The notes under the pieces: model-generated | Told to the model about the DNA's origin: nothing | The model's database searches: none | The model's input: only the letters and a program-made list of their open reading frames with translations | DNA from: Betaproteobacteria bacterium | Lineage (GTDB): Bacteria; Pseudomonadota; Gammaproteobacteria; Burkholderiales; SG8-39 | Direction: 5' to 3' | Assembly (NCBI GenBank): GCA_016867955.1 | Contig: VGIE01000105.1 | Span: 1-7,446, forward strand | DNA: 7,446 nucleotides | Position numbers and translations under genes: made by a program | In this document: positions 1-7,446 of the stretch, piece after piece | How the letters are laid out: each line of letters begins with the position of its first letter | Numbering within the stretch: the first letter of the stretch is position 1

Positions 1-6
1 GGAAAC

Positions 7-2280
<2,274 letters not shown>

Positions 2281-2290
2281 ACAACCGTCT

Positions 2291-2338
2291 TGACGATGCC
2301 GCGACCGCGTCTGGGAGGACGCTGTCGCGGCATCGTCG
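2291..2338 (+). terminator. Bipartite hairpin after clpA, probable terminator
   Basis: A perfect 14-bp stem (2292-2305 with 2324-2337) is followed, after one C/T mismatch, by an inner perfect 5-bp stem (2307-2311 with 2318-2322) closing on a 6-base loop. It starts 11 bases after the clpA stop codon. The stem is GC-rich, but only a short GTTT run (2338-2341) follows, so the U-tract is weak. The position and stability suggest that it ends clpA transcription and insulates the fcc genes. mRNA stabilisation or a dispersed intergenic repeat are alternatives. Confidence 0.72.
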
Positions 2339-2358
2339 TTTCAGCAACTCACGTCCTT

Positions 2359-2408
2359 TGCATGTACAGATTCCGCACTTGACATGCACCGCCCGAGGGA
2401 AGGAAACT
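2359..2408 (+). promoter_or_regulatory. Candidate fcc promoter with overlapping inverted repeat
   Basis: A consensus -35 hexamer TTGACA lies at 2379-2384. The best hexamer 18 bases downstream is GAAACT (2403-2408), which matches the -10 consensus at only 3 of 6 positions. The TTGACA is partly covered by the right arm of a perfect 7-bp inverted repeat, TGCATGT (2359-2365) and ACATGCA (2382-2388), separated by 16 bases. A strong -35, a poor -10 and an overlapping dyad would suit a regulated promoter for the cytochrome/flavoprotein pair, but no regulator is visible and the dyad matches no operator I can name. A further small dyad, TGAAG-N6-CTTCA (2422-2437), sits in the leader just before the ribosome site. 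Confidence 0.4.
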
Positions 2409-2445
2409 ACCTGCAGTCAAGTGAAGTCTTGTCTTCAGGATTGTG

Positions 2446-2451
2446 AAGGAG
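2446..2451 (+). promoter_or_regulatory. Ribosome binding site of the cytochrome c gene
   Basis: AAGGAG lies 7 bases before the ATG at 2459. It fixes the start and gives an immediate signal peptide in the product. Confidence 0.8.
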
Positions 2452-2458
2452 AAGTTCG

Positions 2459-2776
2459 ATGAAATTGAGAAAACTGGGCCTGACGGGCCTTTGGCTGTCC
2501 CTGACATGCTCCATGCCGGCATGGTCCCAGGCGGTTGACCCCAATCTCGGCAGAAACCTGGCGGCCAATTGCGCCAACTGCCACGGAACGAATGGGGTAA
2601 GCGTTGGCGGGATGCCGGCGCTGGCTGGACAATCCAGGGACTCCCTTGCGAGGGCGATGAAGGAATTCCGCGAAGGCAAGCGACCGGCGACCATCATGCA
2701 CCAGTTGTCCAAGGGCTACAGCGACGAGCAGATTGACCTGATCGCGGCGTATCTATCCGCACAGAAAGCCAGGTAG
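2459..2776 (+). CDS. fccA: Monohaem cytochrome c, probable FccA/SoxE subunit of sulfide dehydrogenase
   Basis: Small exported c-type cytochrome of 105 aa. A Sec signal peptide covers about residues 1-25: basic MKLRK start, hydrophobic core, then AWSQA with likely cleavage after S23 or A25. The mature domain of about 80 residues carries one haem site, C38-A-N-C41-H42. The sixth iron ligand is probably M80, in the IMHQLSKGYSDEQ stretch typical of class I cytochromes of the c553/FccA type. The gene lies 11 bases before an FccB-like flavoprotein, so it is most likely the haem subunit or electron acceptor of a periplasmic flavocytochrome c sulfide dehydrogenase. Purple sulfur bacteria such as Allochromatium have a dihaem FccA; this single-haem form resembles the monohaem type of Chlorobium. 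Cytochrome c is certain; the partner assignment rests on context. A general c553 electron carrier is the alternative. Confidence 0.8.
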   Translation: MKLRKLGLTGLWLSLTCSMPAWSQAVDPNLGRNLAANCANCHGTNGVSVGGMPALAGQSRDSLARAMKEFREGKRPATIMHQLSKGYSDEQIDLIAAYLSAQKAR

Positions 2777-2779
2777 GAG
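2775..2779 (+). promoter_or_regulatory. Ribosome binding site of fccB, overlapping the fccA stop
   Basis: AGGAG begins on the second base of the TAG stop (2774-2776) and lies 8 bases before the ATG at 2788. This arrangement favours translational coupling and co-transcription of the two genes. Confidence 0.75.
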
Positions 2780-2787
2780 CAAGAGAC

Positions 2788-4080
2788 ATGACAAACAACT
2801 TCCGCCGCAGCTTCCTCAAGGCTTCCGTCGGCGGCGTGTTCAGCGCCGGTCTTGGCGGCCTAACGCTTTCCGGATGCGCCGCGGCACCCGCGCGGCCCAT
2901 TGGAAGGGTGATGGTCATCGGCGGCGGATTCGGTGGCGCCACCGCAGCCAAGTACCTGCGCATGTGGTCCGGTGGAACCATCGAGGTATTCCTGATCGAA
3001 AGGAACACGCAGTTTGTTTCCTGCCCAATCTCAAATCTCGTGCTTGGAGGAAGCCGCACTCTTGCGGACATCACCCGCGGATACCAGGGACTGCGTGAAC
3101 TTGGCGTGCAGGTCCTGCACGACGAAGTCAGTGCAATCGATCCAGCCAAGAAACTGGTGAAGTTCCGGACCAAATTCGCCGATATGAGTTATGACCGCCT
3201 GATCGTGTCCCCGGGCGTGGACTTCATGTTCGACCAGGTTGAAGGCCTGAATGCGGAGGCCCAAAAAACAGTATTGCACGCGTGGAGGGCGGGGCCGGAT
3301 ACAGCGGCCTTGCGCCGGCAACTGGAGGCCATGCCCGATGGGGGGGTGTACCTGCTGTCGATTCCCCGGGCACCCTACCGTTGCCCCCCCGGGCCGTACG
3401 AGCGCGCTTGCCAGGTGGCATTCTATTTCAAGAACGCCAAGCCTCGTTCGAAAGTCATCATCCTCGACGCGAATGAGGACGTCACTTCGAAGGGGCCACT
3501 GTTCAAGGCGGCCTGGAAAGACCTTTATGGCGGCATCGTCGACTACCGTGGCGGCACCGAGGTGAAGGCGGTCAATGCCAGGGACAGCACCGTACGTACC
3601 GACTTCGACACCCTCAAGGGTAATGTGCTGAACGTGCTGCCGCCCATGCGCGCCGGTGACATCGCGCGCACCTCCGGGCTGATCACAGCCAACGACCGCT
3701 GGTGTGGCGTCGACTGGTTAACCATGGAATCGGCGGCGCAGAAGGGAATTCACGTGCTCGGAGATTCCACGCTATCCGCACCTGCCATGCCCAAGTCGGG
3801 TCACATGGCCAACCAGCACGGCAAGCTTGCCGCTGCTGCAATCATCGAGTTGATGAACGGCCGCCAGCCAAGCATGGCCCCGATGGTGGCCAATACCTGC
3901 TACAGCTTCGTTTCGGACAAGGAAGTCGTCCACGTGGCATCGGTGCATCGCTACGACGCTGCACAGAAGACCCTGGTTGCGGTCGCTGGCTCGGGCGGAG
4001 TGTCCGCCCAGCGCAATGAACTGGAAGGCTCCTATGCCTCAGCCTGGGCGCAGAACATCTGGAGCGACATGTTGGGCTAG
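2788..4080 (+). CDS. fccB: Tat-exported FAD-dependent sulfide dehydrogenase flavoprotein (FccB/SoxF family)
   Basis: 430-aa flavoprotein of the flavocytochrome c sulfide dehydrogenase family, which oxidises sulfide to sulfur or polysulfide in the periplasm and passes electrons to a partner cytochrome c. The N-terminus has a twin-arginine motif (R6-R7-S-F-L-K) and a short hydrophobic stretch ending in L27-S28-G29-C30, a good lipobox, so the mature form may be a lipoprotein. The FAD-binding fold starts at about residue 40 with VMVIGGGFGGATAAKY (glycines 45-50). C79 in FVSCPISN corresponds to the cysteine that covalently carries FAD in the Allochromatium enzyme (mature Cys42). C199 (RCPPGPYERAC) and C371 (NTCYS) correspond to its redox-active pair (mature Cys161 and Cys337). 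The second dinucleotide fold includes KVIILDANE (222-230), and the C-terminal FCSD domain runs to the end. It pairs with the cytochrome gene just upstream. Family is very sure; in vivo substrate is inferred. Confidence 0.92.
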   Translation: MTNNFRRSFLKASVGGVFSAGLGGLTLSGCAAAPARPIGRVMVIGGGFGGATAAKYLRMWSGGTIEVFLIERNTQFVSCPISNLVLGGSRTLADITRGYQGLRELGVQVLHDEVSAIDPAKKLVKFRTKFADMSYDRLIVSPGVDFMFDQVEGLNAEAQKTVLHAWRAGPDTAALRRQLEAMPDGGVYLLSIPRAPYRCPPGPYERACQVAFYFKNAKPRSKVIILDANEDVTSKGPLFKAAWKDLYGGIVDYRGGTEVKAVNARDSTVRTDFDTLKGNVLNVLPPMRAGDIARTSGLITANDRWCGVDWLTMESAAQKGIHVLGDSTLSAPAMPKSGHMANQHGKLAAAAIIELMNGRQPSMAPMVANTCYSFVSDKEVVHVASVHRYDAAQKTLVAVAGSGGVSAQRNELEGSYASAWAQNIWSDMLG

Positions 4081-4087
4081 GGCCGCT

Positions 4088-4120
4088 GCAAGGTCCCGGG
4101 ATTCGAGGCAAGGGACCTGC
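4088..4120. terminator. Hairpin between convergent fccB and dut, weak terminator candidate
   Basis: AGGTCCC (4091-4097) pairs with GGGACCT (4112-4118). Two further G/C pairs (4088-4089 with 4119-4120) form if A4090 is bulged out. The loop is 14 bases. There is no T-run on either side, so intrinsic termination is doubtful. Its place, a few bases past the fccB stop in an 86-base convergent gap, is the main argument. Confidence 0.35.
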
Positions 4121-4166
4121 GCGACCTCCGAGGGTGCACCGTACGGTACAGAGGGGCGGGCGTTGG

Positions 4167-4616
4167 TCAGCCCTGCCCCGTACTGCCGAATCCACCGCTG
4201 CCACGCTCGCTCACGGTGAATTCCTCCACCACGTTCAACCGTACCTGGACCACCGGGACCACCACAAGCTGCGCGATGCGATCCATGGGCTGGATCGTGA
4301 ACGCCTGCTTGCCTCGATTCCACATCGATACCATGAGCGGCCCCTGGTAGTCGGAATCGATCAGTCCGACCAGGTTGCCCAGCACGATGCCGCTCTTATG
4401 CCCCAGCCCGGAGCGCGGCAGCACCATCGCCGCCAACCCGGAATCCGCCAGATGGAGAGCCATGCCGCTGGATATCAGCGCGGTGTCCCCGGGCTGAATG
4501 ACCATGGGCTTGTCTATGCACGCCCGCAGGTCCAGCCCTGCAGAGCCTGGGGTCGCGTGCGCGGGCAACTGCCCTTCCAACCGCCGGTCGAGAATTCTGA
4601 CATCAAGCTGCCTCAT
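4167..4616 (-). CDS. dut: Deoxyuridine 5'-triphosphate nucleotidohydrolase (dUTPase)
   Basis: Homotrimeric cytoplasmic dUTPase. It hydrolyses dUTP to dUMP and pyrophosphate, keeping uracil out of DNA and supplying dUMP for thymidylate. The protein is 149 aa, normal for the bacterial trimeric class. All five motifs are present: AGLDLRA (26-32), LPRSGLGHKSG (67-76), GLIDSDYQGP (84-93, with the catalytic-motif aspartates D87/D89 and the uracil-pocket Tyr Y90), RIAQLVV (113-119) and the C-terminal flap motif RGSGGFGSTG (138-147). The ATG start gives MRQLDVRILD, which lines up with the family N-terminus; the preceding Shine-Dalgarno is poor (AAGG about 13 bases upstream). It lies 147 bases downstream of coaBC on the same strand, a common proteobacterial pairing, and is probably co-transcribed. 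Confidence 0.97.
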   Translation of the reverse strand: MRQLDVRILDRRLEGQLPAHATPGSAGLDLRACIDKPMVIQPGDTALISSGMALHLADSGLAAMVLPRSGLGHKSGIVLGNLVGLIDSDYQGPLMVSMWNRGKQAFTIQPMDRIAQLVVVPVVQVRLNVVEEFTVSERGSGGFGSTGQG

Positions 4617-4763
4617 CGGAACATGTACCTTGAAATGCCTGCATGGCGAGAGCGCGGCCCAGCCAACCTGGCGGACACCGTCTGTACACCACTCCTTACG
4701 AAAACGCGGCGTGGGAGACTTCCGCGGCGGGCGCAGGTACTGGCTGGCTTCCGCATGGCGCGC
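4617..4763 (-). other. Spacer between coaBC and dut
   Basis: 147 bases with no convincing gene. I see no stable hairpin with a T-run, so nothing argues for a break between coaBC and dut. I also see no clear promoter hexamers. The spacer is long for a tight operon, so a weak separate dut promoter cannot be excluded. Confidence 0.4.
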
Positions 4764-5972
4764 CTAGCGGGCGCGTTTAGGCAACATTGCGGCAATATGG
4801 TCCAGAAGCTGTCGCGCCACCACGAGCTTAGGCGCTAACGGCAGTTCGTGTTCGCCCTTGGCGTCAAACAGGATGAGTGAGTTGGATTCCTGCCCGAACG
4901 CGTGCTGCGCAAGGTTTGCCGCCAGCAGGGGGATATTCTTCTTCCTGCGCTTCTCCTGCGCATACGCCTGCAGGTTCTCGGTTTCCGCCGCAAATCCGAC
5001 GCAGAAAGGGCCGTTCTTCAGCGCGGCGACTTCCCCGAGAATGTCCGGGTTTGGCACCAGCTCCATCGTCATGCTTCCAGCGCCGCGCTTGAGCTTGTGT
5101 GCGTGCGTTTCCGCCGGCCGGTAGTCTGCGACGGCTGCCACGGCGATGAAAATGTCCGAGTTGCGCGCCAGTGGCAGCACTGCCTCGCGCATTTCGCGCG
5201 CGGTACGCACATCGACTCGCGTCACCCCGGCTGGAGCCTCCAGTGCTGTCGCGCCGCTGACCAGCGTCACGTCCGCGCCCGCCTCAGCAGCCGCCTGAGC
5301 CACTGCGTACCCCATTTTTCCTGAACTGAGGTTGGTGAGACCGCGCACCGTGTCGATTGGCTCGTACGTCGGCCCAGCGGTCACCAGCACCTTCTTTCCC
5401 GCCAACGGCTTGGGGCCAAGGCGCAGCGATACGGCCGCGAAAATCTGCGCCGGCTCGAGCATGCGACCGCGGCCCGTTTCACCGCAGGCCTGGTCGCCCG
5501 CCGCCGGACCGAGCAGGCCGACATCCTGTGACGCGAGGCGCCGGACATTGTCCTGGGTTGCCGCGTTCTCCCACATCTCCACATTCATTGCGGGCGCGAG
5601 CAACAGTGGGCAGCGGCGCGCGAGACAGAGGGTCGACAACAGATCATCTGCCAGGCCATTGGCAAGTCTGGCCATGAAATTCGCACTGGCCGGCGCAACC
5701 ACGACCAGGTCGCGATCACGCGACAACTCGATGTGAGCCATGCTATCCGGTATGCGCGCATCCCAGAGATCCGTGTAGACAGGTTGCCCGGACAATGCCT
5801 GGAATGTCGCAGGCCCGACGAACCGTGTGGCGGCTTCGGTCATGACAACACGAACGTCGATTCCGGCCTTCACCAGCAACCGGACCAGCTCGGCCGCCTT
5901 GTACGCAGCCACGCCGCCGCTGACCCCCAGCAGGATGCGCTTGCGGCCTGCCATTGTTTGCGTCTTCTTCAT
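4764..5972 (-). CDS. coaBC: Bifunctional phosphopantothenoylcysteine decarboxylase / phosphopantothenate-cysteine ligase
   Basis: CoaBC (formerly Dfp) carries out two successive steps of coenzyme A synthesis in the cytoplasm. The CoaB half joins cysteine to 4'-phosphopantothenate using CTP; the CoaC half decarboxylates the product with FMN. The protein is 402 aa (E. coli 406). The CoaC domain, about 8-185, has the flavin-binding GVSGGVAAYK (16-25), the catalytic His in HIEL (H80), PAMNVEMW (127-134, N130) and the flexible-loop Cys in QACGETG (C163). The CoaB domain, about 190-400, has LTNLSSGKMG (212-221, N214), AAVADYRPAE (279-288) and HKLKRG (292-297), whose lysine acts in the ligase. Both halves look intact. 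The start at 5972 has no visible Shine-Dalgarno; M7 at 5954 begins MAGRKRILLGVSGG and aligns better with E. coli CoaBC, so it may be the true start. dut follows on the same strand and radC is divergent. Confidence 0.97.
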   Translation of the reverse strand: MKKTQTMAGRKRILLGVSGGVAAYKAAELVRLLVKAGIDVRVVMTEAATRFVGPATFQALSGQPVYTDLWDARIPDSMAHIELSRDRDLVVVAPASANFMARLANGLADDLLSTLCLARRCPLLLAPAMNVEMWENAATQDNVRRLASQDVGLLGPAAGDQACGETGRGRMLEPAQIFAAVSLRLGPKPLAGKKVLVTAGPTYEPIDTVRGLTNLSSGKMGYAVAQAAAEAGADVTLVSGATALEAPAGVTRVDVRTAREMREAVLPLARNSDIFIAVAAVADYRPAETHAHKLKRGAGSMTMELVPNPDILGEVAALKNGPFCVGFAAETENLQAYAQEKRRKKNIPLLAANLAQHAFGQESNSLILFDAKGEHELPLAPKLVVARQLLDHIAAMLPKRAR

Positions 5973-6006
5973 GTCTTGGTGTGCGATCCGGTTTGGCGAT
6001 CACGCA

Positions 6007-6012
6007 ATTCTA
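6007..6012 (-). promoter_or_regulatory. Candidate -10 element of the coaBC promoter
   Basis: On the - strand the hexamer reads TAGAAT, 5 of 6 matches to TATAAT. Transcription would start near base 6000, leaving a leader of about 28 bases to the first coaBC ATG or about 46 to the second. The region 16-18 bases upstream has no good -35 (best about 2 of 6), so the call is tentative. Confidence 0.35.
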
Positions 6013-6128
6013 CGCAAATTTGCCCGCTTCAGAGGCGTCCGTGGCGCTCGCAGCGTCGCAGCCAGGCGCGCCATGTCATCGACATGCTGGCGCGGGCGTT
6101 ACTGCGTGCATGGAACTCCTCCGGGTAC

Positions 6129-6806
6129 ATGATGGCCATCTCCGACTGGCCTGCAGCTGAACGTCCGCGCGAAAGGCTGCTGGCCCTCGGTGCGGCACGC
6201 CTTAGCGACGCCGAACTTTTGGCCATTTTCCTCCGTACCGGAGTGTGCGACCGAAGTGCGCTGGAAATCGCACGACACTTGCTCGGATCGTTCCGGTCAC
6301 TCTCGGACCTCCTCGCAGCGGAGCCGGCGCGGCTACGCGAGGCCCCGGGCATGGGCGACGCCAAGGCCGCCGAATTGCTTGCCACCATGGAACTGGCGCG
6401 CCGCGCGCTGTCAGAGGAACTGACCAGTGGCAATGCGCTGTCCTCACCGCGCGCCGTCAGGGACTACCTTCGGCTGTCCATTGCAGGCCGGGAACACGAG
6501 GTGTTTGTTGCAATGCCGCTGGATGCGCAGCATCGCGTCATCAACTGCGAGGAACTGTTCAGGGGAACGCTGACGCAGACCAGCGTCTACCCCCAGGAAG
6601 TTGTGAAGCGCGCGCTTCATCGCAACGCGGCGGCCGTCATCTTTGCCCACAATCATCCATCCGGGGTCGCCGAACCGAGCCGCGCCGACGAAGCGCTGAC
6701 GCAGTCACTGCGTCAGGCGCTGGCCCTGGTCGATGTACGGGTTTTGGATCACTTCATCGTCACGACAGGCAGCGTTTTCTCGTTTGCGGAGCGGGGACTG
6801 TTGTAG
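6129..6806 (+). CDS. radC: RadC family protein with JAMM/MPN+ domain
   Basis: 225 aa, near the usual RadC length. An N-terminal helix-hairpin-helix-like region (about 10-95, with LREAPGMGDAKAAEL at 69-83) is followed by a JAMM metal-dependent hydrolase-type domain (about 105-225). The zinc signature is present: E124 in HEVFV, H174-N-H176-P-S-G and D187 in AEPSRAD. RadC was first named as a DNA-repair gene, but that role has been withdrawn for E. coli and the function remains unsettled; RadC-like proteins also occur on mobile elements. This one sits next to coaBC-dut, the usual chromosomal place, so it is the housekeeping copy. Two ATGs stand in tandem (6129, 6132); the second gives the MAISDWP start. 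The reading frame is open far upstream, over coaBC, and another ATG occurs at 6084; none has a strong Shine-Dalgarno (only GGAA at 6112-6115). Confidence 0.93.
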   Translation: MMAISDWPAAERPRERLLALGAARLSDAELLAIFLRTGVCDRSALEIARHLLGSFRSLSDLLAAEPARLREAPGMGDAKAAELLATMELARRALSEELTSGNALSSPRAVRDYLRLSIAGREHEVFVAMPLDAQHRVINCEELFRGTLTQTSVYPQEVVKRALHRNAAAVIFAHNHPSGVAEPSRADEALTQSLRQALALVDVRVLDHFIVTTGSVFSFAERGLL

Positions 6807-6879
6807 TCACCTCCCTGGCCGATGGTTAAGTCAGGCGCAAGAATTTCGCCGTACCGATCGGCAGCATGCCCGACCAGAA
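6807..6879. other. Convergent gap between radC and the binding-protein gene
   Basis: 73 bases between two converging stop codons. The only dyads are short: GGCG...CGCC with an imperfect interior (6834-6850) and the 8-bp palindrome CCGATCGG (6854-6861). Neither is followed by a T-run, so I see no convincing terminator. Confidence 0.4.
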
Positions 6880-7446
6880 CTACTGAAATCCGAGCAGTTT
6901 CGGCAGCTGCGAGCGCCATTCCGGCGTCCCCCCCTTTGGCGACTCATACTGCTTCGGCAGACCGGAGGTATCGAACACGGACACGGATCCTGAGTCCTTG
7001 TTGAACGCAAGGTTGCCCTCGCGCGTCAACACCCAGTTTGCGAACAGGCGCCCGGCATTCGGATGCTTGGAACGCGCGCGCGCCGTCAGCATGATGTGCG
7101 ATTCGCTGCCAGTCGTGCGGTCGGGCGTGACGGTCGCCAGTGGCGCGCCCTTGCTCCTGGGTTCCTGGGCAGTCGCCGAGATCGCCGGGAATGTCAGCAT
7201 GGCTTCGCCAGCGGCCACTCCCTGCATGGCCGGAATCCCGCTGCCGATCTGCCGGAAACTCTGCGCACGCAGCTGGGTGAAATAGGTTTGGCCATAACGG
7301 TCCAGGATCATCGACCAGAAGCCTGAATAGGCATCGGTCACGCGCGTGTCCGGAATGATCATCTGGCCCTTGAATCTGGGATTGAGCAGATCACCCCAGT
7401 CCCTGGGTGCGTCGGCGGGTTTGAGCTTGTCGGTGTTGTAGGCGAT
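6880..7446 (-). CDS. ABC transporter substrate-binding protein, iron(III)-type family, C-terminal part
   Basis: The frame is open from the right edge to a TAG at 6880-6882, giving the last 188 residues; the signal peptide and N-terminal lobe lie outside the window. The fragment begins IAYNTDKLKP and continues through DWGDLLNPRFKGQMIIPDTR, a very typical stretch of periplasmic iron(III)-type binding proteins (AfuA/FbpA-like, COG1840). It then has GSGIPAMQGVAAGEAM, a TTGSESHIML strand, and HPNAGRLFANWVLTREGN near the end, where family members have HPNAA..F..WLLS.EGQ. The adjacent tyrosine pair that binds iron in FbpA is not seen in this part; single tyrosines occur in DAYSGFW and YGQTYF. The ligand is therefore open: iron, another metal, or a small organic anion as in several members. 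Such proteins deliver ligand to an inner-membrane permease, whose genes would be beyond the right edge if linked. Confidence 0.88.
   Translation of the reverse strand: MAYNTDKLKPADAPRDWGDLLNPRFKGQMIIPDTRVTDAYSGFWSMILDRYGQTYFTQLRAQSFRQIGSGIPAMQGVAAGEAMLTFPAISATAQEPRSKGAPLATVTPDRTTGSESHIMLTARARSKHPNAGRLFANWVLTREGNLAFNKDSGSVSVFDTSGLPKQYESPKGGTPEWRSQLPKLLGFQ

Noticed and set aside
2379..2408. A strong sigma-70 promoter call for fcc based on TTGACA
   Set aside because: The -35 is perfect, but no hexamer at 16-19 bases spacing matches the -10 well, so it is kept only as a candidate.
2694..3173. A 159-aa - strand open frame across the fccA/fccB junction
   Set aside because: It spans two well-supported + strand genes and has only shadow-frame composition.
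4134..4838. A 234-aa + strand open frame over dut and the coaBC-dut spacer
   Set aside because: It is antisense to dut, whose five motifs are clear, and its His/Arg/Pro-rich translation shows no domain.
5733..6128. A 132-codon N-terminal extension of radC running antisense over the start of coaBC
   Set aside because: The extension has low-complexity, Arg/Cys-rich composition unlike any domain, and RadC homology begins at about MAISDWP. It is the open shadow frame of coaBC.

Overview
The window is about 60 % G+C by eye and gene-dense, with no intergenic gap over 300 bases. Protein style and gene neighbourhood suggest a betaproteobacterium (Burkholderiales or a relative). The evidence is the ClpA N-terminus and fixed ClpA residue numbering, the RadC start beginning MAISDWP, and the clustering of dut, coaBC and radC. 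This assignment is an inference from protein character, not a search result.

Layout from left to right: (1) clpA on +, essentially complete from a GTG at base 7, ending in a strong bipartite hairpin. (2) A short regulatory stretch with a TTGACA box inside a 7-bp inverted repeat. (3) A two-gene + strand operon of a small monohaem cytochrome c and a Tat-exported FAD flavoprotein of the flavocytochrome c sulfide dehydrogenase family (fccAB, equivalent to soxEF). (4) dut and coaBC on -, in the order coaBC then dut, convergent with fccB. (5) radC on +, divergent from coaBC across a short spacer. (6) The 3' part of an iron-type ABC-transporter substrate-binding protein on -, convergent with radC and cut by the right edge.

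The genes cover protein quality control (ClpA with ClpP and ClpS, which are not visible), periplasmic sulfide oxidation (FccB passing electrons to the adjacent cytochrome c), pyrimidine nucleotide hygiene (Dut), coenzyme A synthesis (CoaBC), a RadC/JAMM protein of unsettled role, and solute uptake. Apart from the fccAB pair these are housekeeping genes. I did not find a new multi-gene system. The points most worth following are the apparent lipoprotein nature of FccB, the inverted repeat over the fcc promoter, and the non-standard ClpP-docking tripeptide in ClpA.
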